From contig JAURYI010000125.1 in assembly GCA_030654015.1 (NCBI GenBank), positions 1-49,311 on the forward strand: a stretch of 49,311 bases of DNA. The letters are read 5' to 3'. Origin of the DNA: Methylococcales bacterium. Its GTDB lineage: Bacteria > Pseudomonadota > Gammaproteobacteria > Methylococcales > Methylomonadaceae. Positions 17,233 through 26,075 of this stretch are shown here, one piece after another (positions within the stretch are counted from its first letter, which is position 1; every line of letters begins with the position of its first letter). The position numbers and the translations under genes were made by a program. Under the pieces are notes generated by a model. The model was not told where the DNA came from, made no database searches, and saw only the letters and a list, made by a program, of their open reading frames with translations.

Positions 17233-18735
17233 TTAACAAAACTCCAGTTTGTAGCCAGCCACTTTCAAATATTCTGCCTCTTGCGTTAAATCGGCATGAG
17301 TCAACGGTGACTGAGCCAGCCAACCAGTGGCAAACTTTAGGCTGATTTTTACTTTGCTCATGGTTATTTTAAAGCTGGGCAGCACTTGATCGGCGCGGTT
17401 GCGGTGCAGCAAAATTGCCAATCGTAAAATGAGCGTCAGCGACACCGCCTCTGTACTCCACAACTCAGGTAAGCCCATGAATAACGTGGGCGAAAATTTG
17501 CGCCGTTGTGAACGGACAATCGTCGCTAATATTTGCTGATCCTGTCTGGAAAACCCTGCCAAATCACCGTTTTCAATGACATAGGCACTGTGTTTATGAT
17601 ACTGACTATGCGCAATGTCGATGCCTATTTCATGCAAATCAGCCGCCCATTGCAAAAACTGCATCCCGTTTTCATTGCTTGCCCAGCTGCATTTTTTGCT
17701 TAACTGCGCCAGCATGGTGTTGATGGTGTGTTTAATACGCGCCGCATGACGTTCATCAGTACGATAACGATTTGCCAGATTTTGTACCGTACTCGCCCGC
17801 ACATCGTGGTTATCAAGCCGCCCTAATAAATCCTGAATCAGACCTTCGCGTAACGCGCCATCCGCAACGGTCATTTGCTCAATGCCCAGACTGTTAAAGG
17901 TTGCGTACACAATGGCGACTCCACCAACAAAAACAGGCAGTCGCTCGGCATCCAGTTCAGGCAGCCCCAGTAACTCATTAATATGGCTGCATTGCTGAAT
18001 ACGCGCCACCAGCAACTCTAAACCCGCTCTGGTGATACCGTTATTACTCCAGTTTTTCGCTTGCAATACTTTCGCAATGGAACGCAAACTGCCCGACGCG
18101 CCAATCGCCTGCTCCCAGTTTTTACGCTGAAATTTTGTCTGAAACGGCTCGAGTTGTTGCTCGGCAAATAACACCGCTTGAGCAAACGCGCTTTTCGAGA
18201 TAATCCCGTCTTTAAAAAACCGATTGCTCACCGTGACACAGCCCATGTGCAGACTTTCCTTTTCTCTAGGAGTCTCACCCGTACCGATAATGTATTCCGT
18301 GCTGCCGCCGCCTATATCCATCACCAAACGCAATTGCGCTTGATTGCCCAAACTATAGGCAACCCCCAGATAAATTAATCGCGCCTCTTCTATACCCGAA
18401 ATAATATGAATCGGATGATTTAACACCTGCTCTGCGTTAGTCAGAAACGCGGGCGCATTGGTAGCAGTGCGCAGGGTATTGGTGCCGACAATGCGGACAG
18501 TACCTAAAGGAAAATGACGAATACGTTGTCCGAATTTTTCCAGACACGCTAATGCTCTATTTTGGGTATCGCTGTCCAGCATATTGTCTTTATCAAGTCC
18601 ATTAGCCAGTCTTACCGTTTCTTTCAGTCGATCAATCGTCTGCAATTTACCGTCTTTCAGGCTACAGACAATCATGTGAAAACTATTAGAACCTAAGTCA
18701 ACAGCGGCAACAATTTCGGGTGTTTTATTCAGCAC
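17233..18735 (-). CDS. ppx: Exopolyphosphatase Ppx/GppA
   Basis: 500 residues. Opens with VAAVDLGSNSFHMIVC, the phosphate-1 motif of the ASKHA ATPase fold, followed by the phosphate-2 motif LVMDIGGGSTEYIIG and SGIEEARLIYLGVA. The C-terminal half is an HD-like helical domain (WAADLHEIGIDIAHSQYHKHSAYV). Releases phosphate from polyphosphate chains and/or hydrolyses pppGpp to ppGpp; the two activities cannot be separated by sequence alone. Length is typical of the long gammaproteobacterial form. Divergent from the ABC exporter, with a 123-base intergenic space. Confidence 0.93.
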   Translation of the reverse strand: MLNKTPEIVAAVDLGSNSFHMIVCSLKDGKLQTIDRLKETVRLANGLDKDNMLDSDTQNRALACLEKFGQRIRHFPLGTVRIVGTNTLRTATNAPAFLTNAEQVLNHPIHIISGIEEARLIYLGVAYSLGNQAQLRLVMDIGGGSTEYIIGTGETPREKESLHMGCVTVSNRFFKDGIISKSAFAQAVLFAEQQLEPFQTKFQRKNWEQAIGASGSLRSIAKVLQAKNWSNNGITRAGLELLVARIQQCSHINELLGLPELDAERLPVFVGGVAIVYATFNSLGIEQMTVADGALREGLIQDLLGRLDNHDVRASTVQNLANRYRTDERHAARIKHTINTMLAQLSKKCSWASNENGMQFLQWAADLHEIGIDIAHSQYHKHSAYVIENGDLAGFSRQDQQILATIVRSQRRKFSPTLFMGLPELWSTEAVSLTLILRLAILLHRNRADQVLPSFKITMSKVKISLKFATGWLAQSPLTHADLTQEAEYLKVAGYKLEFC

Positions 18736-18858
18736 AAAGAATCCGTTTTATTTATGGAGCAAGTTAATATCTGATAAAATCGCTAGGATTTAGCTATTCA
18801 ATACTCAGGATTATGGGTAATTTAACTTATTTACAGGCTGTCGTTAAGTGATAATTTT

Positions 18859-19770
18859 ATGAACGCACTCTCTATTTGTAATCTGCGCAAAACCTACAGT
18901 AACGGTTTTGAAGCATTAAAAGGCATTGATTTGCAGGTAGAAGCCGGTGATTTTTTTGCATTGCTGGGCCCGAATGGTGCGGGTAAATCAACCGCAATCG
19001 GTATTATCAGCTCTCTGGTCACTGCATCCAGCGGCTCGGTCAGTATCTTCGGGCATGACTTGAACAGCGAACGCAATCTTGCCAAAAGCTGTATCGGTCT
19101 CGTACCGCAGGAAATCAATTTCAATCAGTTCGATACGGTGGAAAGTATCGTGCTCAATCAGGCAGGTTATTACGGCACACCGCGCAAACTGGCGTTGCAA
19201 CGCACTGAACATTGCCTTAAACAAATGGATTTATGGGATAAACGCAACACCATTTCCAGACGTTTATCAGGCGGCATGAAACGCCGTGTGATGATTGCCC
19301 GCGCAATGGTACATCAACCTAAATTATTGATTCTCGATGAACCGACCGCTGGTGTGGACATAGAGATTCGCCGCTCGATGTGGCAAATGATGCAGGAAGT
19401 GAATCAACAAGGCACGACTATTATTTTAACCACCCATTATTTGGAAGAAGCGGAAAGCCTGTGCCGCAATATCGCCATTATTGATGAAGGACGTATCGTG
19501 GAACATTCGGATATGGCGAGTTTATTGGCGCGGTTACATATTGACCATTTTGTCCTCGATTTAGCCGAACCGCTGACTATTGCACCCGTTATTGATGGCT
19601 GTCATATCGAGCTAATATCCGACAAAGTGCTGAATGTCGCTATTCCTAAAGAAATCGGGCTTAATCATTTATTCAATCAACTAACTGCTCAAAATATTAA
19701 TGTGATGAGTCTGAAAAATAAAACCAATCGTTTGGAACAATTATTCATGGATTTGGTGACCTCGAAATGA
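18859..19770 (+). CDS. yadG: ABC exporter ATPase, YadG type
   Basis: 303 residues. Walker A LLGPNGAGKSTAIG, Q-loop VPQEINF, signature motif RRLSGGMKRRVMIARAM, Walker B LLILDEPTAGVD, and the H-loop LTTHYLEEAE are all intact. A C-terminal extension (about 70 residues) is typical of drug/lipid-exporter ATPases. Couples by a four-base overlap to the permease gene, which closely resembles YadH. The pair forms a homodimeric ABC-2 exporter in the inner membrane; its substrate is not established. Confidence 0.9.
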   Translation: MNALSICNLRKTYSNGFEALKGIDLQVEAGDFFALLGPNGAGKSTAIGIISSLVTASSGSVSIFGHDLNSERNLAKSCIGLVPQEINFNQFDTVESIVLNQAGYYGTPRKLALQRTEHCLKQMDLWDKRNTISRRLSGGMKRRVMIARAMVHQPKLLILDEPTAGVDIEIRRSMWQMMQEVNQQGTTIILTTHYLEEAESLCRNIAIIDEGRIVEHSDMASLLARLHIDHFVLDLAEPLTIAPVIDGCHIELISDKVLNVAIPKEIGLNHLFNQLTAQNINVMSLKNKTNRLEQLFMDLVTSK

Positions 19771-20531
19771 ATGTCGCTATTGCTTTTAAGACCATCGTTA
19801 AAAAAGAAATTTATCGCTTTATTCGTATCTGGCCGCAAACTTTATTGCCGCCCGCCATTACCACAACGCTGTATTTTTTAATTTTCGGTAAACTCATCGG
19901 CGACCGTATCGGTACGATTCACGGTGCGAGTTATATGGACTATATCGTGCCAGGGATTATATTAATGTCGGTCATCAGCCATTCTTACGCCAACGTGGTA
20001 TCGTCTTTTTATTCGACCAAATTCCAGCGCAATATTGAAGAATTACTGGTTGCTCCCGTACCCAACTGGGTTATTTTGAGCGGTTATATCATGGGCGGCA
20101 TTGTGCGCGGCTTATTGGTCGGCATGGTGGTGACGTTAATTTCGTTATTATTTGATGATTTTGCCGTGCATAACTTACCCATTGCCTTAGTGACCGCCGT
20201 TTTAACAGCAACATTATTCTCGTTAGCGGGCTTTATTAATGCTATATTGGCAGAAAGTTTTGATGATATTTCCATCATTCCCAACTTTGTGCTGACACCC
20301 TTAAGCTATCTTGGCGGGGTGTTTTACTCGGTAGATATGTTGCCGCCCATTTGGCAAACCATTTCGATGGGTAATCCCATTTTGTACATGGTCAACGCGT
20401 TTAGATATGGTTTGATTGGTGTCAGTGATATTGATATTCAACTGACCTTCATGATAACAGCGGGGTTTATTGTCACACTGACCTTGTTTAGTTTGTATTT
20501 ATTACACAAAGGCATTGGTATTAAAAACTAA
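19767..20531 (+). CDS. yadH: ABC-2 type permease, YadH type
   Basis: 254 residues with six predicted membrane helices. The segments KKEIYRFIRIWPQTLLPPAI, TLYFLIFGKLIGDRIG, KFQRNIEELLVAPVPNWVI and SFDDISIIPNFVLTPLSYLG closely follow the YadH family as I recall it. Overlaps the ATPase gene by four bases (ATGA). Exporter permease with unknown cargo. Ends just before a hairpin shared with the convergent L,D-transpeptidase-like gene. Confidence 0.9.
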   Translation: MNVAIAFKTIVKKEIYRFIRIWPQTLLPPAITTTLYFLIFGKLIGDRIGTIHGASYMDYIVPGIILMSVISHSYANVVSSFYSTKFQRNIEELLVAPVPNWVILSGYIMGGIVRGLLVGMVVTLISLLFDDFAVHNLPIALVTAVLTATLFSLAGFINAILAESFDDISIIPNFVLTPLSYLGGVFYSVDMLPPIWQTISMGNPILYMVNAFRYGLIGVSDIDIQLTFMITAGFIVTLTLFSLYLLHKGIGIKN

Positions 20532-20538
20532 TCAATAG

Positions 20539-20565
20539 CCATAAAAGGGGCGAAAGTTTTTATGG
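20539..20565. terminator. Possible weak bidirectional terminator hairpin
   Basis: CCATAAAA (20539-20546) pairs with TTTTATGG (20558-20565) around a G-rich loop, in the 49 bases between convergent genes. The stem itself contains the A and T runs; no separate long U-tract follows, so strength is uncertain. Confidence 0.4.
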
Positions 20566-20580
20566 TTTCGTACCTTTATG

Positions 20581-21360
20581 CTACTTAGCAGAGGTGCTTT
20601 GCTCGCCACCCTGTAAATTAAAGACTTCACGCAACGAGCGGATTTCTGGCAACACATAAACAACGCCATTTGTCCCTGTAAACGCTGGACTCACCACCTT
20701 TTTATAAAATTCCACTGGCACATTGATACAGCCAAAAGAAATACGGTTATCGAGCGGTGTCGGCGTAGACAAGCGTTGTCCGCGCTGCTCTTTAAGGTTG
20801 GTTGTATGTACTTGATGTAAAGATATGCCTGTGTCGTAATTAACCCAAAGTATTTCCTCATTGTAGAGATTACGATCCAGCGCGGCAACAAAGCGACCTG
20901 CGGGTGTGGTGCGTTCATCTGGTGCTATGTTGGATAACTTTTGCTCACCAATACCAGACACTGCGTCATCGCCGCGTGCTAGTCCAAGCAGTGCGGGTGC
21001 TGCACCACGAAGCTGACCATCCGGATTGAAGACAAATACTTTAGCATCCATCTTATCGATAATCACAAACGGCATACTGCGATTATCGCCCGAATCAATC
21101 ACCCAGTTTGCTATATGACGAGCGTTTTGAGACGCATACTCACCTTCAAAATTCACCTGTTTGACACGCGGTGTCTGCTCGGTGATGGAAGCGGTTGCCA
21201 TGTCTTGTTGCGCTGATAATGCGTGATTCAGCGTGGAGATTTCTGTTGTCGCCCATGCCAACCCCCCATACGCACTAAAACTAGCGATTATAAAACTATG
21301 GAAAAACCATTGAGTTATAGCATTTCCTCTGAGTGTATTGCGGTCAAAATAGCTTTTCAT
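20581..21360 (-). CDS. L,D-transpeptidase-like (YkuD-fold) protein
   Basis: 259 residues from the ATG at 21360; upstream in-frame ATGs give a basic, unlikely leader. An N-terminal hydrophobic segment (FFHSFIIASFSAYGGLAWA) fits a signal peptide. The C-terminal half carries ISLHQVH and, about 35 residues on, the catalytic motif RISFGCINVP with the nucleophile Cys. Classical YkuD enzymes have S/T-H-G-C; here Phe replaces the His before Gly, which I take as a subfamily feature. Probably acts in the periplasm on peptidoglycan. The TTPAGRF motif and strand pattern also fit the fold. Its substrate preference cannot be inferred. Confidence 0.65.
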   Translation of the reverse strand: MKSYFDRNTLRGNAITQWFFHSFIIASFSAYGGLAWATTEISTLNHALSAQQDMATASITEQTPRVKQVNFEGEYASQNARHIANWVIDSGDNRSMPFVIIDKMDAKVFVFNPDGQLRGAAPALLGLARGDDAVSGIGEQKLSNIAPDERTTPAGRFVAALDRNLYNEEILWVNYDTGISLHQVHTTNLKEQRGQRLSTPTPLDNRISFGCINVPVEFYKKVVSPAFTGTNGVVYVLPEIRSLREVFNLQGGEQSTSAK

Positions 21361-21494
21361 AAAACGTCTTCTTTGTATTGCAGGATTAAAAAACTGCTGT
21401 TTAAAGCAACGCTGCGGCGAGTACCTTACCATTGATAGTGTCTCCCACATTCAGCAATGACGGACAGTGAATTTCAGCGATTGGCATCAGTTTC

Positions 21495-23984
21495 TTAATT
21501 GCGTTCCTGTTTTTTAAGTGGATGGAAAGGCGGTATGTAAAATATCGGTGGTGACTGGACAGGTGCGAGAGTCAACAATTGATCTGGTATCTCAGCGTGG
21601 ACTACTTTGGGCATCAAAGGTTGATATTTAGGTGCCACAAGTAGTGGCGGTGCTAACGGTAGCGGTGTTCCGGATGAAGGCGGTGTCTGATCGCTCTGAG
21701 GTAATACCACGCCTGGCGGTAGTATAACGCCTGGTAATATTATTACACCTGGTGGCAATATTGTGCCTGGTGGTATTGTTACACCTGGAGGTATTATCGT
21801 GCCTGGTGGTATTGTTACACCTGGTGGCAATATTGTACCTGGTGGTATTATCTTACTTGGCGGCACGACGACAGACGGCACGACGACAGGCGGCACAACG
21901 ACAGGCGACACAACGACAGGCGACACAACGACAGGTGTGATATTCCCAGTTGTTCTCTGAACAACAACGGGGGCGCAACAAGAAATTGGTAGCGCATAGC
22001 TACCCGCATTCGCACCAACAAGACTATAGCCGCTAAAGGTAATAATTTTACCCGTTCCTTCGTCGGCAGTATCGAAAGTGGCAATACTGGTAGGATCACT
22101 CACTAAAGTAACACCGCCGGGGTTACCTTTCAATGAGGTTAAAGTTGTTGTCGTGTTGCCGTCAAAAGGCTTGTCCCCTCCGTCAGGATATACCAACATG
22201 TGTTGAGTCAGTGAGGCACCTCCTGTCAAGGTGAAGTTAGGCAAATAATCTGTTGGTGCTGTGTAGGTAACTGGGTTGTAATTAATGGTGACGGGGGCAT
22301 TCGGTCCTGTGACGGTAACAGGAGGAGTACCCTGTGCAAAAATTACTGTACCACCCGCAACTCCAGGTCCAGTACCGCTATTACCAGAACTCAGTACCAT
22401 ACCAGGAGCCAGACCAAGGCTTTGACTGGGAATAGTGGAGCCTCTGGTCAGCGTCATAGCCGAGCTTATGTTAACGTTATTTCCAGCGCATAGCGTAATG
22501 TTGCCATCCGTCGTTGTCATGGGTGCATTCACGTTTACATTACTTCCAGCAGCCAATAAAACACTGCCCCTAGTCGTGGTAACCGCCGCATTCACGTTTG
22601 CATCACGTCCACAACAGACTGCCAAGTTGCCATTGACGGCAGTAATTGCTCGGTTTATGTTTACATCGCGTAAAGCAGTTAATGTCAACGTCGTCGTGCT
22701 TGGCGTTGCCGTCCAACTAATAGCATCGTTTACGTTAATATCGCCATTACCGACTGTGGCTGTATTAAGGCTAGTCACGGGTGGAGTTCCCGCTATCGTG
22801 GCATCGGGTCCCGTATTCGTACTGATGGAGACGCTATTAGTTACCAGTAGAGCGGAAAGTGTTGCACCACTGATGTTGTCTGTGGCTGTACTGCCAATGT
22901 TAAAATCCTGCGGATCGATTAACCAAGTACCCGTCTTGCCTTGTGGGGCTTGCGTGGTAACAATAGCGTTATTGGCAACATTGACGTGTGCTGCCGAAGT
23001 TTCAATAAAACCGCCATTTTTGCCGTTCGGAGCAGAAGCATCCAGCGTACCGCTTACCTTCATAGTACCGCTTTGCATATCACCTAACAGTTTGATAGTC
23101 CCGTTGTGGCTCTCAATAGTCTGTGCTTGAACCACGCCCGTGTTATTCACTACGCTCTGCAACAAATTTCCTGCCGCCTGTGTCGTCATCAATACTTGAC
23201 CACCGTCAGCTTTAATCATGCCGCCGTTCTCTACCAACGCGTTCACTGCACCCTGATTTACCGTGACATTGAGCAAGCCATCGCCTGCCATATCCAGTGT
23301 CATTGCCTCGCCTGCGGCAAGTGCTACCGTACCGAGTTTGGCTGAGATAATACCTTCATTACTAACGCTCCCGCCCAGTAATGCCACATAGCCGCCATCG
23401 GCGTTAATCGCTCCCTGATTGAGAACTTTGCCATTATTTGCACCTGAAAGCTTATAGTTACCCGCCATGAAGTGACTATCGGTGATGTTCTGCGTGGACG
23501 CGACCAGCCCGCCGACGTTTACTTGCGCGTCTTTGCCAAACAGAATGCCGTTCTGATTCACTAGAAATACTTGACCGTTGGCAGACAGACTACCGAGTAT
23601 TCTGGAAGGGTCTGCACTCTGCACGCGGTTAAGTGCAACTGAACTACTGTCAGGTTGAGCGAACTGAACCGCCTCTCCTGTTTCGATATTGAAATTCTGC
23701 CAGTTGATGACCGCTTTCGGTGTCGTCTGATTAATAGTCATATTGCCCGCAGTACTGCTAATGTTAGCAGTACCTGCTGCTACGACACCGTCCACAGGCA
23801 ATGCGTAACTATTTGTATTAAATAATAGTATCAGGAAAATACTCAGAATACTGAGAGTTAAGCCCCTCTTTCTCTTAACCATGATGTTATACGACCCTTT
23901 TTTGCCAGCAGGTTGAACTATTTCGGAAACGACTACAAAATTATCTGCCTTGTCATTCTTGATTGATTGGTTAGTACAGTTCAT
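21495..23984 (-). CDS. TpsA-type two-partner secretion adhesin with PPG-repeat tail
   Basis: 829 residues. Starts with an extended-signal-peptide-like region (FVVVSEIVQPAGKKGS) and a hydrophobic core ending NTNSYA. Residues about 60-330 are a filamentous haemagglutinin TPS domain (NMTINQTTPKAVINWQNF, VNRVQ...SRILGSLSANGQVFLVN, NGILFGKDAQVNVGGLVAST), expected to fold as a beta-helix. Next come beta-helix-like NVNAAVTTTRGSVLLAAGSNVN repeats, a KPFDGNTTTTLTSL (YDG/MBG-like) segment, then Val/Pro repeats and PPG[TV] repeats (about residues 685-775). Secreted through the TpsB encoded just upstream on the same strand. Compact for a TpsA; no obvious toxin domain. The disabled TpsB leader questions whether it still reaches the surface. 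Confidence 0.85.
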   Translation of the reverse strand: MNCTNQSIKNDKADNFVVVSEIVQPAGKKGSYNIMVKRKRGLTLSILSIFLILLFNTNSYALPVDGVVAAGTANISSTAGNMTINQTTPKAVINWQNFNIETGEAVQFAQPDSSSVALNRVQSADPSRILGSLSANGQVFLVNQNGILFGKDAQVNVGGLVASTQNITDSHFMAGNYKLSGANNGKVLNQGAINADGGYVALLGGSVSNEGIISAKLGTVALAAGEAMTLDMAGDGLLNVTVNQGAVNALVENGGMIKADGGQVLMTTQAAGNLLQSVVNNTGVVQAQTIESHNGTIKLLGDMQSGTMKVSGTLDASAPNGKNGGFIETSAAHVNVANNAIVTTQAPQGKTGTWLIDPQDFNIGSTATDNISGATLSALLVTNSVSISTNTGPDATIAGTPPVTSLNTATVGNGDINVNDAISWTATPSTTTLTLTALRDVNINRAITAVNGNLAVCCGRDANVNAAVTTTRGSVLLAAGSNVNVNAPMTTTDGNITLCAGNNVNISSAMTLTRGSTIPSQSLGLAPGMVLSSGNSGTGPGVAGGTVIFAQGTPPVTVTGPNAPVTINYNPVTYTAPTDYLPNFTLTGGASLTQHMLVYPDGGDKPFDGNTTTTLTSLKGNPGGVTLVSDPTSIATFDTADEGTGKIITFSGYSLVGANAGSYALPISCCAPVVVQRTTGNITPVVVSPVVVSPVVVPPVVVPSVVVPPSKIIPPGTILPPGVTIPPGTIIPPGVTIPPGTILPPGVIILPGVILPPGVVLPQSDQTPPSSGTPLPLAPPLLVAPKYQPLMPKVVHAEIPDQLLTLAPVQSPPIFYIPPFHPLKKQERN
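21713..21934 (-). repeat. In-frame tandem repeats in the tpsA 3' part
   Basis: Two adjacent arrays. About 21859-21934 has a 15-base period encoding VVV[SP]P units. About 21713-21858 has an 18-base period (sometimes broken) encoding PPG[TV][IT][IL] units. Both periods are multiples of three, so copy-number change would keep the reading frame. The Pro/Gly/Val composition suggests an extended stalk or wall-spanning spacer. Confidence 0.8.
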
Positions 23985-24051
23985 TTTGTTTTGTTACTCC
24001 ATTATTTTTCAAATAGTTGTGAATATAATCGTTGGTTACCGCATAGGCTTC

Positions 24052-24070
24052 TGAGGTTTTGAAAACCTCA
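24052..24070. repeat. Inverted repeat between tpsB and tpsA
   Basis: TGAGGTTTT, one base, AAAACCTCA: perfect 9-base arms in the 111-base gap between the two TPS genes. May fold in the polycistronic mRNA and affect processing or relative expression; no U-tract typical of a terminator. Confidence 0.5.
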
Positions 24071-24095
24071 ACGGTCTGAAAGCCGCTAGACCTGA

Positions 24096-25706
24096 TTAAA
24101 AATATTTCACAACTTGCGCCCAGAATTGACCCGATTGGTCTGGTCCTGATAGCACCTTGTCGTTACCCAATCTATGTGCATAATATACCCTCAGTGCAAA
24201 ATTATTGACATCCAACCAAGTAGCCCCACCTCCAGCACCACTCAGTGTTCGAGTGTTTGACCCCGATGCCCAAGAATGCTGATATATGTTAGCAATGCCC
24301 GTATCTAAAAAGCCGATTAACTGCATCTGTCCTGGTAGTTGATTGAAGAACTTAGGTATATTTGCTCTGCCTTCCAGCGTAAATACGGCTCCTTGATCCG
24401 CATACGTTTCGCCTTCTGGATAAGCGCGTACTGCATACATACCACCCAATTCCATTTTTTCTGACACGTCCAGATTTTTTGAAGCCACTTGCCCATTAAC
24501 AGATACGAATAGCGAAAAGTCATCGTTTATCCTTTGTAGGCGGTTGGCATAAACGGAAAACTTGTTGTAATAGCCGTTGGTACGCGCGGTCGCCGCATCA
24601 AAAGTACGCACGTCTGGATTCTCCAAATTGATGAAGCCAGAAGACAAGGTCAATGAATACGCGTCTATTCCGCCACCAAGAAATTCGTCACGATGGTCGC
24701 CATAAAGACTGTTTCTCAATACATGCGCTCTTTTATCAGAGACAACTGCGGTTACGCCCGTTTTGTCGTGAAATAGCTTTTCGTCATAAGCAACTTGAGT
24801 ATAGAGATTATTATTGCGTGAGCGAATCAAAGGATAGTTACCATAAATACTGCCAATCTGCGCTGTGCCATGAGCATCTAGGTCTTTAAAGTCTTTACCC
24901 AGTTGGTAATTCAAGTAGCTGTAAGCAACGCCAGCATTCGCTTTACCAAATTGCATCTGGTATGCGGCACTACCATAGTTCAGTCCCGTACCCGCCGTTA
25001 ACACGCGTAGCGAGGCAACATCGCCCTCACCTAAGGGTTCATTGAAATAAATCGTCCCGCCGCCACGGTACATCCCCGTATAACGATTACCTGCATTATC
25101 CGCATCAATGCTTCCTGTAACACGCTGTCCGGGTGTGACATTAACATTCAGGTCGGACGCGCCCGTAGATGCCCCTGGAACTAGGGTCGAATTAATTTTT
25201 ACGCCGGGAAGGTCAGAGAGTAATAGCAGACGTTCTTCGAGTGATTTTGATTCAATCCTATCGCCTTTATTCAGCCCATGAAGAATAGTGTTCGCCACAT
25301 TATCATTAAGGTTTGTTTGATTGTTCAGCTTAATATTGCCGTATTGACCGACAATCACCGCGATGGTGACGACACCGCTCTGAATGTTCTGAGCTGGCAA
25401 GTAGGCTTGAGCCACGAAGTAACCGTTTTGGTGATAAAAGTCTGCGATTTTTGTCACCATGCCGCGCAGGTCGGTCAGTGATAGCAGGCTATTCGGTTTA
25501 AATCCAGTAACGGCTAACATCTCAGCATCCGAAAACGCCTTTGCCCCTGATATTTTCAGGCTTTTGACGATTATCTTTAAACCATCTGGTTTCGGCGTAA
25601 CAGGGACACCCGTCTGTTGAGTCTCAAATTTTGGATCTGCTCGTTCTCGAATGGGGGTAGGCGGAATTTGTTGTATTTGCGCGCCAGCACTCGGAGGAAG
25701 TTGCAC
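24096..25706 (-). CDS. TpsB (FhaC/ShlB-family) outer-membrane transporter, signal peptide severed
   Basis: 536 readable residues from a GTG at 25706. POTRA_2 domain about residues 45-120 (IIVKSLKISGAKAFSDAEML), second POTRA-like region 120-200, then a ShlB/FhaC 16-strand barrel with conserved VTGSIDADNAGNRYTG near its start and the C-terminal WAQVVKYF ending in Phe. Transports the adjacent TpsA across the outer membrane. Odd point: the GTG lies after the middle of what should be the signal peptide. The in-frame sequence upstream (25707-25766) encodes a leader interrupted by TAA at 25719-25721. From this GTG the product lacks an export signal, so the gene may be non-functional unless the stop is bypassed or is a sequence error. 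Confidence 0.8.
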   Translation of the reverse strand: MQLPPSAGAQIQQIPPTPIRERADPKFETQQTGVPVTPKPDGLKIIVKSLKISGAKAFSDAEMLAVTGFKPNSLLSLTDLRGMVTKIADFYHQNGYFVAQAYLPAQNIQSGVVTIAVIVGQYGNIKLNNQTNLNDNVANTILHGLNKGDRIESKSLEERLLLLSDLPGVKINSTLVPGASTGASDLNVNVTPGQRVTGSIDADNAGNRYTGMYRGGGTIYFNEPLGEGDVASLRVLTAGTGLNYGSAAYQMQFGKANAGVAYSYLNYQLGKDFKDLDAHGTAQIGSIYGNYPLIRSRNNNLYTQVAYDEKLFHDKTGVTAVVSDKRAHVLRNSLYGDHRDEFLGGGIDAYSLTLSSGFINLENPDVRTFDAATARTNGYYNKFSVYANRLQRINDDFSLFVSVNGQVASKNLDVSEKMELGGMYAVRAYPEGETYADQGAVFTLEGRANIPKFFNQLPGQMQLIGFLDTGIANIYQHSWASGSNTRTLSGAGGGATWLDVNNFALRVYYAHRLGNDKVLSGPDQSGQFWAQVVKYF

Positions 25707-25766
25707 AGCAAGGACGCTTTAACTCAATACCAACAACGTATAAGGAAAAATTTTTTTATTTAACAC
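25707..25766 (-). other. Interrupted 5' end of tpsB (leader with in-frame TAA)
   Basis: From a GTG at 25766 (GGAA six bases upstream) the frame reads V/M-LNKKIFPYTLLVLS, then TAA at 25719-25721, then SVLAVQLPPSAGAQ running into the TpsB body. Both sides of the stop look like one signal peptide: basic n-region, hydrophobic core, Ala-x-Ala type exit. TAA is one base away from TTA (Leu) or TCA (Ser), both fitting a signal core. Confidence 0.75.
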
Positions 25767-26075
25767 ACTGTGTTCCAGTTTTGTTGATTTAAGTATGGGT
25801 AGTCGCAAAAAACTCTAGCGGATTTATAGAAAAATCAACAACGATGCTGTGCATTAATGTGATTTTGAAAAAAATAGTTTTTCTAGTAATTTCGCTACAC
25901 TACCATTATAAAATAAAGCTTACAAACTTGTTACTATACTTGTTCGAGCAATGTTTTTCTGTGCGTTATCGCACCTAATAGAAAAAGAAACGGTAAGGCG
26001 TAATTTGTAGTATTTCTGAATAGAAACCTGTCTTACCTATACTTTTAGATTATGAAATGCGTAGACAGATACTAA
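25767..26075. other. AT-rich region upstream of tpsB
   Basis: 309 bases between soxZ and tpsB, both on the minus strand. It must contain the soxZ 3' end and the TPS promoter. A TATAAT-like hexamer (minus strand, 25905-25910) is present without a good -35 partner, and a small GTGCG/CGCAC hairpin lies at 25961-25974. No gene seen. Confidence 0.35.

Noticed and set aside
21713-21934. Possible CRISPR array
   Set aside because: Repeats are tandem without unique spacers, have coding periodicity and lie inside an open frame; no cas genes nearby.
21752-21960. Plus-strand Pro/Gly and Arg/Gln-rich open frames opposite tpsA
   Set aside because: Produced by the 15- and 18-base tandem repeats, which are open in several frames; composition is not protein-like.
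22435-23130. 231-codon plus-strand frame opposite tpsA
   Set aside because: Antisense to a clear TPS domain; low-complexity Val/Leu/Thr translation and no family signature.
25901-25940. Sigma-70 promoter for tpsB
   Set aside because: A good -10 hexamer exists but no -35 at acceptable spacing, so it is only mentioned, not called.
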